Shown one piece after another: positions 6,859 to 13,592 of a stretch of DNA of 13,627 nucleotides (within the stretch, counting starts at the first letter, position 1; the number at the start of each line of letters is the position of its first letter). The DNA comes from Rickettsiales bacterium UBA1997 (GTDB taxonomy: Bacteria > Pseudomonadota > Alphaproteobacteria > Rickettsiales > UBA1997), in the NCBI GenBank assembly GCA_002335845.1, contig DDCV01000118.1:2494-16120 (forward strand), written 5' to 3'. The notes beneath the pieces were generated by a model. The model ran no database searches. It was not told where the DNA came from and saw nothing but the letters and a program-made list of their open reading frames with translations. The translations under genes were made by a program, and so were the position numbers.

Positions 6859-7791
6859 CTATTTTCTAACTTTCTTTGGCAAGGCAAATACAGTTGACTC
6901 CTCAATGCCGTCCATATCGCTGACCTTGATTGGGCTTTTTGATAATTTTTGAATAGATGTTATAACTTCTTGAACCAAAATTTCTGGAGCCGAAGCACCT
7001 GCGGTAAGTCCAATATTTTCTACTTTATGAAGCCAATTACAATCAATATCGCTGGCAGAGTTAATGAGGTAGGATTTAAGGCCGCATTCCTCACCTAAAT
7101 CACGCAATCTGTTGGAATTTGAACTATTTTGCGCACCAATAACTAGCAAAATATCAACCATTTTTGATAAAGATCTAACCGCATCTTGACGATTTTGTGT
7201 AGCATAGCAAATATCTTTTGTGGCTAGACCGCGCTGCAATTGTGGAAAACGATCTTCTAAAATATCGACTATCTTCTTAGTGTCATCAACACTAAGAGTT
7301 GTTTGCGTGACATAAGCAATTTTATCAGGATTTTTTATTTCAACATTTTTTGCATCATGCTCATTAGTGACCAAAATTACATCTTTTTTTACTTTGCCGC
7401 TAGTGCCCTCAACTTCAGGATGACCTTTGTGACCAATTAATATAATTTCAAAATCTTGCTCTTCATATTTTTTAGCTTCGCGATGCACCTTGCTCACCAA
7501 AGGACAAGTTGCGTCAATGACATCGAGATTTTTTATGCTAGCATCTTCTTCGACTTGATCTGAGACACCATGAGCTGAAAAAACAGTGATAGCTCCTTGT
7601 GGTATTTGATCAACCTCATCAACAAAAATGGCACCTTTTTTTCTTAAAGACTCAACAACAAATTTATTGTGAACAATTTCGTGGCGCACATATACTGGGG
7701 AACCGAATTTTTCTAAAGTTTTTTCTACAGTCTCGATTGCTCGCGTAACTCCAGCACAAAATCCGCGAGGCTTAGCAAGAATTATATTCAT
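6859..7791 (-). CDS. ispH: 4-hydroxy-3-methylbut-2-enyl diphosphate reductase IspH
   Basis: IspH is a cytosolic [4Fe-4S] enzyme that reduces HMBPP to IPP and DMAPP, the last step of the MEP isoprenoid pathway. The 310-residue protein has all three cluster cysteines: C12 (GFCAGV), C96 (ATCPLV) and C195 (ICYATQNRQ). Substrate residues H41, H74, H124 and E126 (GHPEVEGT) are also present, together with TQTTLS, NSSNSNRL and the ASAPE segment. Full length and intact. Its ATG overlaps the pheT stop by 4 nt (ATGA), so it is the terminal gene of the atpB-ispH unit and is probably translated by coupling; no Shine-Dalgarno is visible. Only weak AT-rich pairing follows the stop, with no convincing terminator. 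Confidence 0.98.
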   Translation of the reverse strand: MNIILAKPRGFCAGVTRAIETVEKTLEKFGSPVYVRHEIVHNKFVVESLRKKGAIFVDEVDQIPQGAITVFSAHGVSDQVEEDASIKNLDVIDATCPLVSKVHREAKKYEEQDFEIILIGHKGHPEVEGTSGKVKKDVILVTNEHDAKNVEIKNPDKIAYVTQTTLSVDDTKKIVDILEDRFPQLQRGLATKDICYATQNRQDAVRSLSKMVDILLVIGAQNSSNSNRLRDLGEECGLKSYLINSASDIDCNWLHKVENIGLTAGASAPEILVQEVITSIQKLSKSPIKVSDMDGIEESTVFALPKKVRK

Positions 7792-10163
7792 TGGGTGCGC
7801 AATTTTGCTTGATGTTTTTGCTCTAAGATATTGGTAATTTTATTAAAGATATTGTCAATCTCATCGCCTTTGAGAGTTTTTTCTAAAGACTGAATCTTAA
7901 CTCTAAGTGCCACTGACTTTTTATTCTGCTCGATATTTTGGCCACGATAAATATCAAACAATATTACATCTTTTATTATTTCCTTATCAGCCTTATAAAT
8001 ATCATTAATTAAATTTCCTATCTTGGCTTCTTCTTCTATTATAAAAGCAAAATCTCGCTCAACAGCCTGAAAATCAGAAACTATATACGGCTTAGATAGT
8101 TTGTTTTTAGGAATTGGCAAATTATCAATGAATATTTCAAAGGCGCTGACTTTGGTTTTGATAGAAAATTTTTGTAAAATTAGCGGATGAATCTCGCCAA
8201 AATAACCAATTATATTTTTACCTAATTTTATCGCAGAAAAGCGATATGGATGATAATATTTTAAAGGGTTGGAGCTATCTAATTGTAAATTATCAGTTTT
8301 TAACCCCCACAAACTAATGAGATCAAAAATATCTTTCTTCGCATCAAAAACATCAAAATCTCTATTATCTTTGTAGTGGCTATCTGGCTTATTTTTCCCA
8401 ACTCTAATACCAGATATCATATTTTTTTGATCTATAGCACTATCAATAAAGACATTGCCTGCTTCAAATAAGGAGAGATTAGATATATTGCGTAAATTAT
8501 TATTTTTATATGATTTTAAAAGGCCCAATAGCAAGTTGGGGCGTAAATAATCCATTTCTTGCGAAATTGGATTAGCAATAAAAAAATCATTATTTATTTC
8601 AGCAAAATTTCTGGCTAGTTTAGAATCAATGAATGTCCAGCTAATTGTCTCAACAAAGCCTTTTGATACCAAATTAATTTTAGCTTGTTTTGTAATATCA
8701 ATATTGGTTTTTGGTGTAGTTGAAGCAATAAATGGCTGATTTTCAATTTTATCATAGCCATAAATTCTAATAATTTCTTCTACTATATCTTGATAGCAAG
8801 TAATATCATAGCGCCAAGATGGAACTTGTATCTCAATGGATAAAGCATCTTGATTTATGATGGCAAAGCCAAGATTCTGCAGAATATTAATTGCATTTTC
8901 TAATGAAATTTCAATGCCAATAATTTTAGAAAAATTAGCAATTTCAAAATTAATTATTTTTTTCTCATAATTATGAGAATTAGTTATTATATTACTAACC
9001 TTGCCACCGCAAATTTTGACAATTAAATCAATTGCCATTTTGATAGCTAATTGCTGCGTATCAACATCAACACCTCTTTCAAAACGATAGCGCGAATCAG
9101 ATAGAATACCAAACTTGCGACCAGATCTAGCAATTGATGACGAGTTAAAACAAGCTGCCTCAAGAATGATATGATTTGTTTCAATGTCACAAGATGAATT
9201 TTGGCCACCAATAATACCAGCTAAGGCTATATTTTTTGAATCATCAGCTATCATTAATGATTTATCATCAAGCTCTATTTCTTGCTGTTTTAGGCTGTTA
9301 AATTTTTCACCATTTTGTGCTAATTTAACTTGCAGATTTCCTTCTATCTTACTGGCATCATAAGCGTGCATTGGCTGATTTAAGCACATCATAACATAAT
9401 TTGTGATATCGACTACTGCAGAGATTGAATTGATGCCAACAGCTTCAAGTCTATTTTTAAGCCACGCTGGGGATTGACAATTTTTAATATCTCTTATTGC
9501 GCAAAAAGATATTGCGGAGCATAAATCTGGTTCTGGGTTTTTAATTTCCACAGAAAAATCATGATCCTGCTTTATATTAGCGATATCGGGATATTTAAGA
9601 GTTGCGATGCCAGCTGCCGCTAGATCTCTTGCAATACCATAAACACCCAAGCAATCTCCGCGATTGGGGGTGACATTAATTTCTATTATGGCATCATTAA
9701 GACCGTAAATCTTAGAAATTTCTGATCCTATTTGCCATTTATCATCAATTTCAATAATTCCATCGCCATCTTCACCCAAATTAAGCTCGGCTGCCGAACA
9801 TAACATGCCGCTACTTTCTACTCCAGCAATTTTAGCTTTTTTGATTATCATACCATTACTTGGTATAACAGAACCAATCTTGGCAAAGGCAACTTTTATG
9901 CCAGCTCTAGCATTCTTAGCGCCACAAATAATTTGTAGCGGCTCTTTTTGTAATGAAGTTTGAACTTGACATATTTTAAGTTTGTTAGAATTTTCAAGTC
10001 CAGTGGCAGATATTATTTGGGCTACTGAGAAATCAGCATATTTTTTAGCTTTATCCTCTAACTCCTCAACTTCTAAACCGATCTTGGTAAGTGCTGCGCA
10101 AATTTCGTTAATATCTGCAGAGATATCTAAATAATCCTTGAGCCAAGAAAGTGTGAATTTCAT
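7788..10163 (-). CDS. pheT: Phenylalanyl-tRNA synthetase beta subunit
   Basis: PheT pairs with PheS in the alpha2-beta2 enzyme that charges tRNA-Phe and edits mischarged Tyr. The 791-residue protein has the complete bacterial layout. These are an N-terminal segment plus EMAP-type tRNA-binding domain (about 39-150), B3/B4 editing domain (about 210-385, with QPMHAYD around H266 and ILEAACF around E335) and B5 domain (about 402-475, PSWRYDI then EEIIRIYGYDKI). A catalytic-like core (about 480-685) and a FDX-ACB anticodon-binding domain (about 697-790, starting VERDFAF) follow. Editing residues appear retained. pheS, its usual upstream partner, is not here. Instead the ATG overlaps the atpF stop by 4 nt and the stop overlaps the ispH ATG by 4 nt. 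No Shine-Dalgarno precedes the start, consistent with coupling to atpF. Confidence 0.98.
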   Translation of the reverse strand: MKFTLSWLKDYLDISADINEICAALTKIGLEVEELEDKAKKYADFSVAQIISATGLENSNKLKICQVQTSLQKEPLQIICGAKNARAGIKVAFAKIGSVIPSNGMIIKKAKIAGVESSGMLCSAAELNLGEDGDGIIEIDDKWQIGSEISKIYGLNDAIIEINVTPNRGDCLGVYGIARDLAAAGIATLKYPDIANIKQDHDFSVEIKNPEPDLCSAISFCAIRDIKNCQSPAWLKNRLEAVGINSISAVVDITNYVMMCLNQPMHAYDASKIEGNLQVKLAQNGEKFNSLKQQEIELDDKSLMIADDSKNIALAGIIGGQNSSCDIETNHIILEAACFNSSSIARSGRKFGILSDSRYRFERGVDVDTQQLAIKMAIDLIVKICGGKVSNIITNSHNYEKKIINFEIANFSKIIGIEISLENAINILQNLGFAIINQDALSIEIQVPSWRYDITCYQDIVEEIIRIYGYDKIENQPFIASTTPKTNIDITKQAKINLVSKGFVETISWTFIDSKLARNFAEINNDFFIANPISQEMDYLRPNLLLGLLKSYKNNNLRNISNLSLFEAGNVFIDSAIDQKNMISGIRVGKNKPDSHYKDNRDFDVFDAKKDIFDLISLWGLKTDNLQLDSSNPLKYYHPYRFSAIKLGKNIIGYFGEIHPLILQKFSIKTKVSAFEIFIDNLPIPKNKLSKPYIVSDFQAVERDFAFIIEEEAKIGNLINDIYKADKEIIKDVILFDIYRGQNIEQNKKSVALRVKIQSLEKTLKGDEIDNIFNKITNILEQKHQAKLRTQ

Positions 10164-10645
10164 TTTTGTGCATTTAAACTAATGGCGATGTCGTCGCTAG
10201 CTTTTTTATTGAGTATTGATGCTTCTTTATCACTAATATCGTCGGCAATAACCTCGGCAAATCTATTGATAGAACCTTCTATTAAATCGGCCTTAAACTC
10301 TCTAATTGACTTTTCTTCCTCCATTTTAATACGACTAAGTGCAGCTTTTGTTTTTTTAGATATCTCTTCTTCAACTTGATCTTTGGTATCTTTAATTATT
10401 TTTTGCGCCTCATTTTGAGCGTCAATCACAAGTTGCTTGGAGTAGGACTTAGTTTCTTCAAGATATTCTTCGGCTTCTTTTAATAAATTATTAGCTTTTT
10501 GTCGAGCTTGTTTAGCTGAGTTTATATTGTCAGCTATTTGCTGTGAATTATAATCAATAATCTTTAAAATATGTGGCCTAACATATTTCAATAAAATTCC
10601 TAAAAAAGTAAAAAAGGCAATAGCAAGCCATAGTTTTTCGTTCAT
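10160..10645 (-). CDS. atpF: ATP synthase Fo subunit b
   Basis: Subunit b is half of the peripheral stalk that holds F1 against the rotating c-ring. The 161-residue protein has one N-terminal membrane helix (about 5-22), a basic turn (YVRPHI), then a long charged amphipathic helix rich in K, E, Q and A, as expected for the right-handed coiled coil of b. Calling this copy b and the preceding gene b' rests on alphaproteobacterial gene order (c, b', b) and on the missing N-terminal extension. It starts 3 nt after the atpX stop and overlaps pheT by 4 nt. No Shine-Dalgarno is seen. Confidence 0.93.
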   Translation of the reverse strand: MNEKLWLAIAFFTFLGILLKYVRPHILKIIDYNSQQIADNINSAKQARQKANNLLKEAEEYLEETKSYSKQLVIDAQNEAQKIIKDTKDQVEEEISKKTKAALSRIKMEEEKSIREFKADLIEGSINRFAEVIADDISDKEASILNKKASDDIAISLNAQK

Positions 10646-10648
10646 AGA

Positions 10649-11110
10649 TTAGCTAAAAATTTTTGTTTTAATTGACTTAATAAAATCAGAAACAATTTGT
10701 TCTTTTTTTTGTTCCGAGTGGGTTGCAAAGTCTATAATTTCTTGTCTTGAGCTATTGGACATAATCTCAATTTTTTGCTTCAGATCATTTAAGGCTTTTT
10801 GTCTGTAGGATATTGACCATTTTTCAGTCTCATCAAGCTTATTTTTATATGCTATATTTGATTGATTTTTTAAGGATTCCGTCTGCTCTTTAAGTCTTTT
10901 TATTTCTTGCTCTAGCTTAAAAGCTTGATTGGTTTCTGTTGAAATTAGGCGACTTCTATTTGAGGTAATGGCTTTTATTCTTGGTATGATTAATTTGCTA
11001 GCGTAAATATATAAAAAAGCAAAGCAAACAGCAAACCAAAATATTTGAGAACTGTAAGTGGCTAGATCTAATTGAGGCATTTTATTTGATATATAGTGAT
11101 ATTGCGCCAT
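10649..11110 (-). CDS. atpX: ATP synthase Fo subunit b'
   Basis: This is the second stalk subunit, found as a separate b' gene in alphaproteobacteria, cyanobacteria and chloroplasts. The 153-residue form has a membrane helix at about 21-42 followed by a long coiled coil. The family-typical N-terminus MPQLDLATYSSQIFW begins at Met11 (ATG 11080-11078), so the true protein may be 143 residues. Neither Met1 nor Met11 has a Shine-Dalgarno. The Met1 AUG lies in the 3' arm of an 8-bp hairpin (11106-11129), which would hinder its use and favours Met11. A 125-nt structured spacer separates it from atpE; atpF follows after 3 nt. Confidence 0.92.
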   Translation of the reverse strand: MAQYHYISNKMPQLDLATYSSQIFWFAVCFAFLYIYASKLIIPRIKAITSNRSRLISTETNQAFKLEQEIKRLKEQTESLKNQSNIAYKNKLDETEKWSISYRQKALNDLKQKIEIMSNSSRQEIIDFATHSEQKKEQIVSDFIKSIKTKIFS

Positions 11111-11129
11111 TTTTTAACTTTAAAATGGC
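11106..11129 (-). promoter_or_regulatory. Hairpin enclosing the first atpX start codon
   Basis: In the mRNA, GCCAUUUU (11129-11122) pairs perfectly with AAAAUGGC (11113-11106) around an 8-nt loop. The AUG for Met1 of atpX (11110-11108) is in the 3' arm. It may limit initiation at this codon or mark it as non-start sequence. The pairing is seen directly; the role is inferred. Confidence 0.5.
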
Positions 11130-11143
11130 AAATATTAAATAGG

Positions 11144-11174
11144 GTTTAAATTTTATCTTCTAGATAAATTAAAC
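11144..11174 (-). other. Middle hairpin of the atpE-atpX spacer
   Basis: GTTTAA plus TTTATC (11144-11149 and 11152-11157, + strand) pair with GATAAA plus TTAAAC (11163-11168 and 11169-11174). This gives 12 base pairs with one 2-nt bulge and a 5-nt loop. Mostly A-T pairs, so moderately stable. It is the second of three hairpins in tandem. Confidence 0.45.
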
Positions 11175-11188
11175 TAAAAACTAATATT

Positions 11189-11227
11189 TAGCCATTAACC
11201 CGCCTTAAAAAGAAGGGTTAATGGCTA
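11189..11227 (-). other. Strong intercistronic hairpin directly after atpE
   Basis: TAGCCATTAACCC (11189-11201) and GGGTTAATGGCTA (11215-11227) are perfect complements, giving a 13-bp stem with a 13-nt loop. It starts 9 nt beyond the atpE stop in the transcript. A U5 run occurs about 8 nt after the stem, so it could be a leaky terminator. A 3' stabiliser that raises atpE mRNA over the stalk genes is also plausible, since the c subunit is needed in about ten copies per complex. That function is inferred. Confidence 0.75.
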
Positions 11228-11235
11228 TAATCTCA

Positions 11236-11487
11236 CTAACCAAATAAGATTAAGAAAGCTACCAATACAGCAAAAATACCCATGGCTTCAGCTAAACCAG
11301 CTGCGACATAAATGTATTTTTCTATTTTTGGTGCCGCTGATGGATTGCGAGCGATTGAGTTAAAAAATGAACCAAAAATATTGCCGATAGCTAAAGCTGC
11401 GCCTGCCATGCCTAAGGCGCAAAGTCCAACGCCGATATATTTTATAGCTTCATAATTATTTACTACTTCTTGAGTCACTTCTTGCAT
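11236..11487 (-). CDS. atpE: ATP synthase Fo subunit c
   Basis: Subunit c forms the proton-driven rotor ring. The 83-residue hairpin protein has helix 1 at about 16-45 with a small-residue pattern (GVGLCALGMAGAALAIG), the polar loop ARNPSAAPK (46-54), and helix 2 at about 57-82. E67 in GLAEAMGIF is the ion-binding carboxylate. The residue after it is Ala rather than Ser/Thr and the other sodium ligands are not evident, so proton coupling is expected. Both flanking spacers are long and structured (161 nt before, 125 nt after), unlike the rest of the operon, suggesting separate control of expression. A 16-bp palindrome abuts the start codon. Confidence 0.97.
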   Translation of the reverse strand: MQEVTQEVVNNYEAIKYIGVGLCALGMAGAALAIGNIFGSFFNSIARNPSAAPKIEKYIYVAAGLAEAMGIFAVLVAFLILFG

Positions 11488-11583
11488 TTTAATATATATT
11501 AAATTGATTACCTGCCATTAACCCATTGATCGGGAGCCAAAATTATTAAGTTTTGGCATATTAGCTCGACAAGATTAAGCTAA
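11488..11583 (-). promoter_or_regulatory. Structured leader of atpE
   Basis: The atpB-atpE spacer contains several inverted repeats just before atpE. TTAGCT/AGCTAA (11561-11566 with 11578-11583) and GCCAAAA/TTTTGGC (11536-11542 with 11551-11557) are hairpin arms. TTTAATATATATTAAA (11488-11503) is a perfect palindrome touching the start codon. The 11-mer GCCATTAACCC (11514-11524, + strand) is shared with the hairpin after atpE. An AGGU sequence sits about 23 nt before the AUG and would be at normal Shine-Dalgarno spacing (7 nt) if the palindrome folded. Pairings are visible; function is inferred. Confidence 0.45.
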
Positions 11584-11648
11584 ATTTCTTTTTAAATTTA
11601 TATATAATAACGATAATATGTAATTCTTTAAGATCTTAAAAAAATATC

Positions 11649-12425
11649 CTAGTGCGACTTGATAACCTCGCCAATATAAGCGCAAACTAATATCGCAAAG
11701 ATATATGATTGTAAAACTGCAACGAATATTTCAAATCCTGTCATTATCACACTAAAGGCAAATGGCAAAATACCTACTAAGCCAAGTGAGATTATAAATC
11801 CAGCGACAACTTTAAGTAAAACATGCCCGGCTACCATATTGGCAAAAAGACGAACTGATAATGTAATTGGCCTCACCAAAAATGAGAAGAATTCAATAAG
11901 AAAAATCACCGGCGCCATCCATAAAGGAACGCCACTTGGTAAAAACATTTTAAAAAACCCTAACAAGCCTTTGCGATAAATAGCAAAAGATGTTACCACC
12001 GCAAAAGATAGAAGAGCTAAAGATAGAGTTACTGCAATTTGGCTTGTTGCTGTGAAGCTATAAGGCGTCATGCCAAGCAAATTGCAAAGCAGGATAAAGG
12101 AGAATAGACTAAATATTAAAGGGAAAAATTTTATACCATCATCACCAATAGTGCTTTTTATCATGTTAAGAACAAAATTGTAAATCGACTCCGCAATAAC
12201 TTGTAATCTTGATGGAATGATCGATTTATTGCGAGTTGCAAAAACCATGAATAAGACAATGGCAAAAGTGGCCAATACCATATAAAGAGAGGAATTGGTA
12301 AAGCTTAAATCAACATTGCCAACTTTTATATCTAATAATTTTTTTACTGTAAATTGCGCAAGTGGATCGCCACTAGCAGCGCTAAAAGAATTACCTAAAA
12401 ACCAAGTTATATCGAAAAAATTCAT
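11649..12425 (-). CDS. atpB: ATP synthase Fo subunit a
   Basis: Subunit a supplies the two proton half-channels beside the c-ring. The 258-residue protein has multiple membrane helices and the essential arginine R192 in LSVRLFANMVAGH, the family signature. Also visible are the LGMTPYSFTATSQ segment (117-129) and the C-terminal helix LQSYIFAILVCAYIGE. The N-terminus before helix 1 (DPLAQFTVKKL) is typical of alphaproteobacteria. It is the first gene of the Fo unit; atpI is absent and an IalB-domain gene lies divergently 92 bp upstream. No Shine-Dalgarno precedes the ATG. Confidence 0.98.
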   Translation of the reverse strand: MNFFDITWFLGNSFSAASGDPLAQFTVKKLLDIKVGNVDLSFTNSSLYMVLATFAIVLFMVFATRNKSIIPSRLQVIAESIYNFVLNMIKSTIGDDGIKFFPLIFSLFSFILLCNLLGMTPYSFTATSQIAVTLSLALLSFAVVTSFAIYRKGLLGFFKMFLPSGVPLWMAPVIFLIEFFSFLVRPITLSVRLFANMVAGHVLLKVVAGFIISLGLVGILPFAFSVIMTGFEIFVAVLQSYIFAILVCAYIGEVIKSH

Positions 12426-12496
12426 TTATTAATTTAATTTGAAGAAAAAAATTGCAAATAGATTTACAGCCCGACATAAAGTAGGATTGATTGTAA

Positions 12497-12524
12497 AACT
12501 TACTTTTAAAGCCTTAAATGTCAA
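12497..12524 (-). promoter_or_regulatory. Candidate promoter of the atp operon
   Basis: On the - strand a perfect TTGACA (12524-12519) is followed after 16 nt by TAAGTT (12502-12497). The second hexamer keeps only the first, second and last -10 bases. It would give a leader of about 65 nt for atpB. The -35 lies in the first codons of the divergent IalB-domain gene. The weak -10 makes this tentative. Confidence 0.3.
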
Positions 12525-13117
12525 CACGACCTATTAAAAAAAATCTATTATTTATAGCGTTCATAACAAAAATTTATATATTGGTTTTTTTTGCCACAAA
12601 TGCTTATGGTAAAAGCTATGCAGAATATAGTCTGCAATATAAAGAATCTGAATTAATAGAGGAATTCCATGATTGGATTTTGTTAAAAAATAATCGCGGC
12701 GATCAAGAAATATGCTATCTTCTGTCAACCCCAATATCAGCCCAAAAAACCACTTACTTTCGCGATAAATCATTTTTTATTGTGACTCATAGTGCTCAAA
12801 ATGTTAATGAAATCAGCACTTCTTCTGGCTTTTATTATAAAGAAAATAGCAATGTTGAGATATCATTTGGCTCAAAAAAATTCTACCTTTTTCCCTATCG
12901 TAATCTAGCTTGGGCTAATAATGGCAATAGTGATATAGATATTATTAAGGAAATGAAAAAGAAAGATCAGTTCTTTGTAATTGGAGTTAGTAAGGATCAA
13001 GAATTGGTGATAGATATATATTCATTGGTGGGATTTAATCAAGCTTATAGCAAAATGAATGAAGAATGTAAAAATATCAGCAACAAGAACCTGCTCAAAA
13101 ATATAAAAAAATCATGA
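12518..13117 (+). CDS. Secreted IalB-domain (invasion-associated locus B) protein
   Basis: The 199-residue protein begins with a basic, then hydrophobic signal sequence (about 1-31, likely cut near AYG/K). The body follows the alphaproteobacterial IalB pattern. This comprises FHDWILL (50-56), a CYLLSTP segment with C66, a beta-rich middle with FFIVTHS and EISTSSGFYYKENSNVEISF, the AWANNGNSD segment (131-139), and the end motif DIYSLVGFNQAYSKMNEEC with C184. The two cysteines could form a disulfide in the periplasm. IalB was named from Bartonella invasion of red cells, but the family is widespread in alphaproteobacteria, so an invasion role must not be assumed. A TTGCAA-17-CATAAA pair upstream is a poor promoter candidate. 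The stop overlaps the next gene by 4 nt (ATGA). Confidence 0.85.
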   Translation: MSTRPIKKNLLFIAFITKIYILVFFATNAYGKSYAEYSLQYKESELIEEFHDWILLKNNRGDQEICYLLSTPISAQKTTYFRDKSFFIVTHSAQNVNEISTSSGFYYKENSNVEISFGSKKFYLFPYRNLAWANNGNSDIDIIKEMKKKDQFFVIGVSKDQELVIDIYSLVGFNQAYSKMNEECKNISNKNLLKNIKKS

Positions 13118-13587
13118 TATCTTTATTAGAAAATTTTAAGGCCGCATTGCCAACATTATTTGTGATATTTTGCATTGTTTTATGTACTGTCTTGATAACT
13201 AGAGCTATTCTGATGTTTTTGCTTTACAAGGCTTACAAAAAATATCAAAAATTTAAGCAAGCTTTTCCAAAAAAGTTTAAAAAATTTAGCAAAAAAGATG
13301 AAGAATTATATCTGAAAAAAGATGATGGAAAATCAAGGCAAAGTCAGGGGCAGACTTATCAAATCATGGAGTCGCAAGAACAAGAAAATAGTCAAGAAAA
13401 TGATATGCAAATAGTCGATGTTGTTAAGCCTATTGGTTTTTTTACATCAATGATCTTAGGGCAAAAACTAACCTACCTTATTCAATCGGCGCAAATAATC
13501 AATAAAAGAGGTCATAAAGGTTTTTGGGTTAGCATGGTGGAGGCTCAAGAAAAAGTTGCTGGAAGGCAGCATGGTCGAGGCAGGTAA
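13114..13587 (+). CDS. Single-pass membrane protein of unknown function
   Basis: I do not recognise a named family. The 157-residue protein has one strong membrane helix at about 12-37, then a lysine/phenylalanine-rich stretch (38-62, YKAYKKYQKFKQAF), then a polar Q/E/S/D linker (about 70-100). A denser C-terminal segment follows (VVKPIGFFTSMILGQKLTYL, then IINKRGHKGFWVSMVEAQ), ending RQHGRGR. The C-terminal block looks like a conserved functional region and the linker looks variable, but this is judged from composition only. With the basic segment after the helix, an inner-membrane protein with a cytoplasmic C-terminus is likely. The start overlaps the IalB-domain stop by 4 nt and has no Shine-Dalgarno, so the two are probably translated together. 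Confidence 0.82.
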   Translation: MISLLENFKAALPTLFVIFCIVLCTVLITRAILMFLLYKAYKKYQKFKQAFPKKFKKFSKKDEELYLKKDDGKSRQSQGQTYQIMESQEQENSQENDMQIVDVVKPIGFFTSMILGQKLTYLIQSAQIINKRGHKGFWVSMVEAQEKVAGRQHGRGR

Positions 13588-13592
13588 ATATC

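Noticed and set aside
6837..6861. TAGTAA/TTACTA inverted repeat after ispH as a terminator
   Set aside because: Six mostly A-T pairs with a 13-nt loop and no T tract; expected by chance in such AT-rich sequence.
10182..10379. 65-codon + strand frame opposite atpF
   Set aside because: The complement of the K/E/A-rich coiled coil gives a Ser/Leu-rich frame without a signal for translation.
11518..11559. 13-residue open frame (MPKLNNFGSRSMG) in the atpE leader
   Set aside because: It has a GAG 5 nt before the ATG and overlaps the leader hairpin, so a leader peptide was considered. Such short frames are common by chance and nothing in the peptide suggests attenuation.
11627..11640. 14-bp palindrome TTTAAGATCTTAAA just after atpB
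   Set aside because: It is perfect but almost all A-T, with no room for a hairpin loop without breaking the central pairs, so no function is claimed.
12561..12773. 70-codon - strand frame opposite the IalB-domain gene
   Set aside because: It lies wholly inside a well-supported gene and has no family features.
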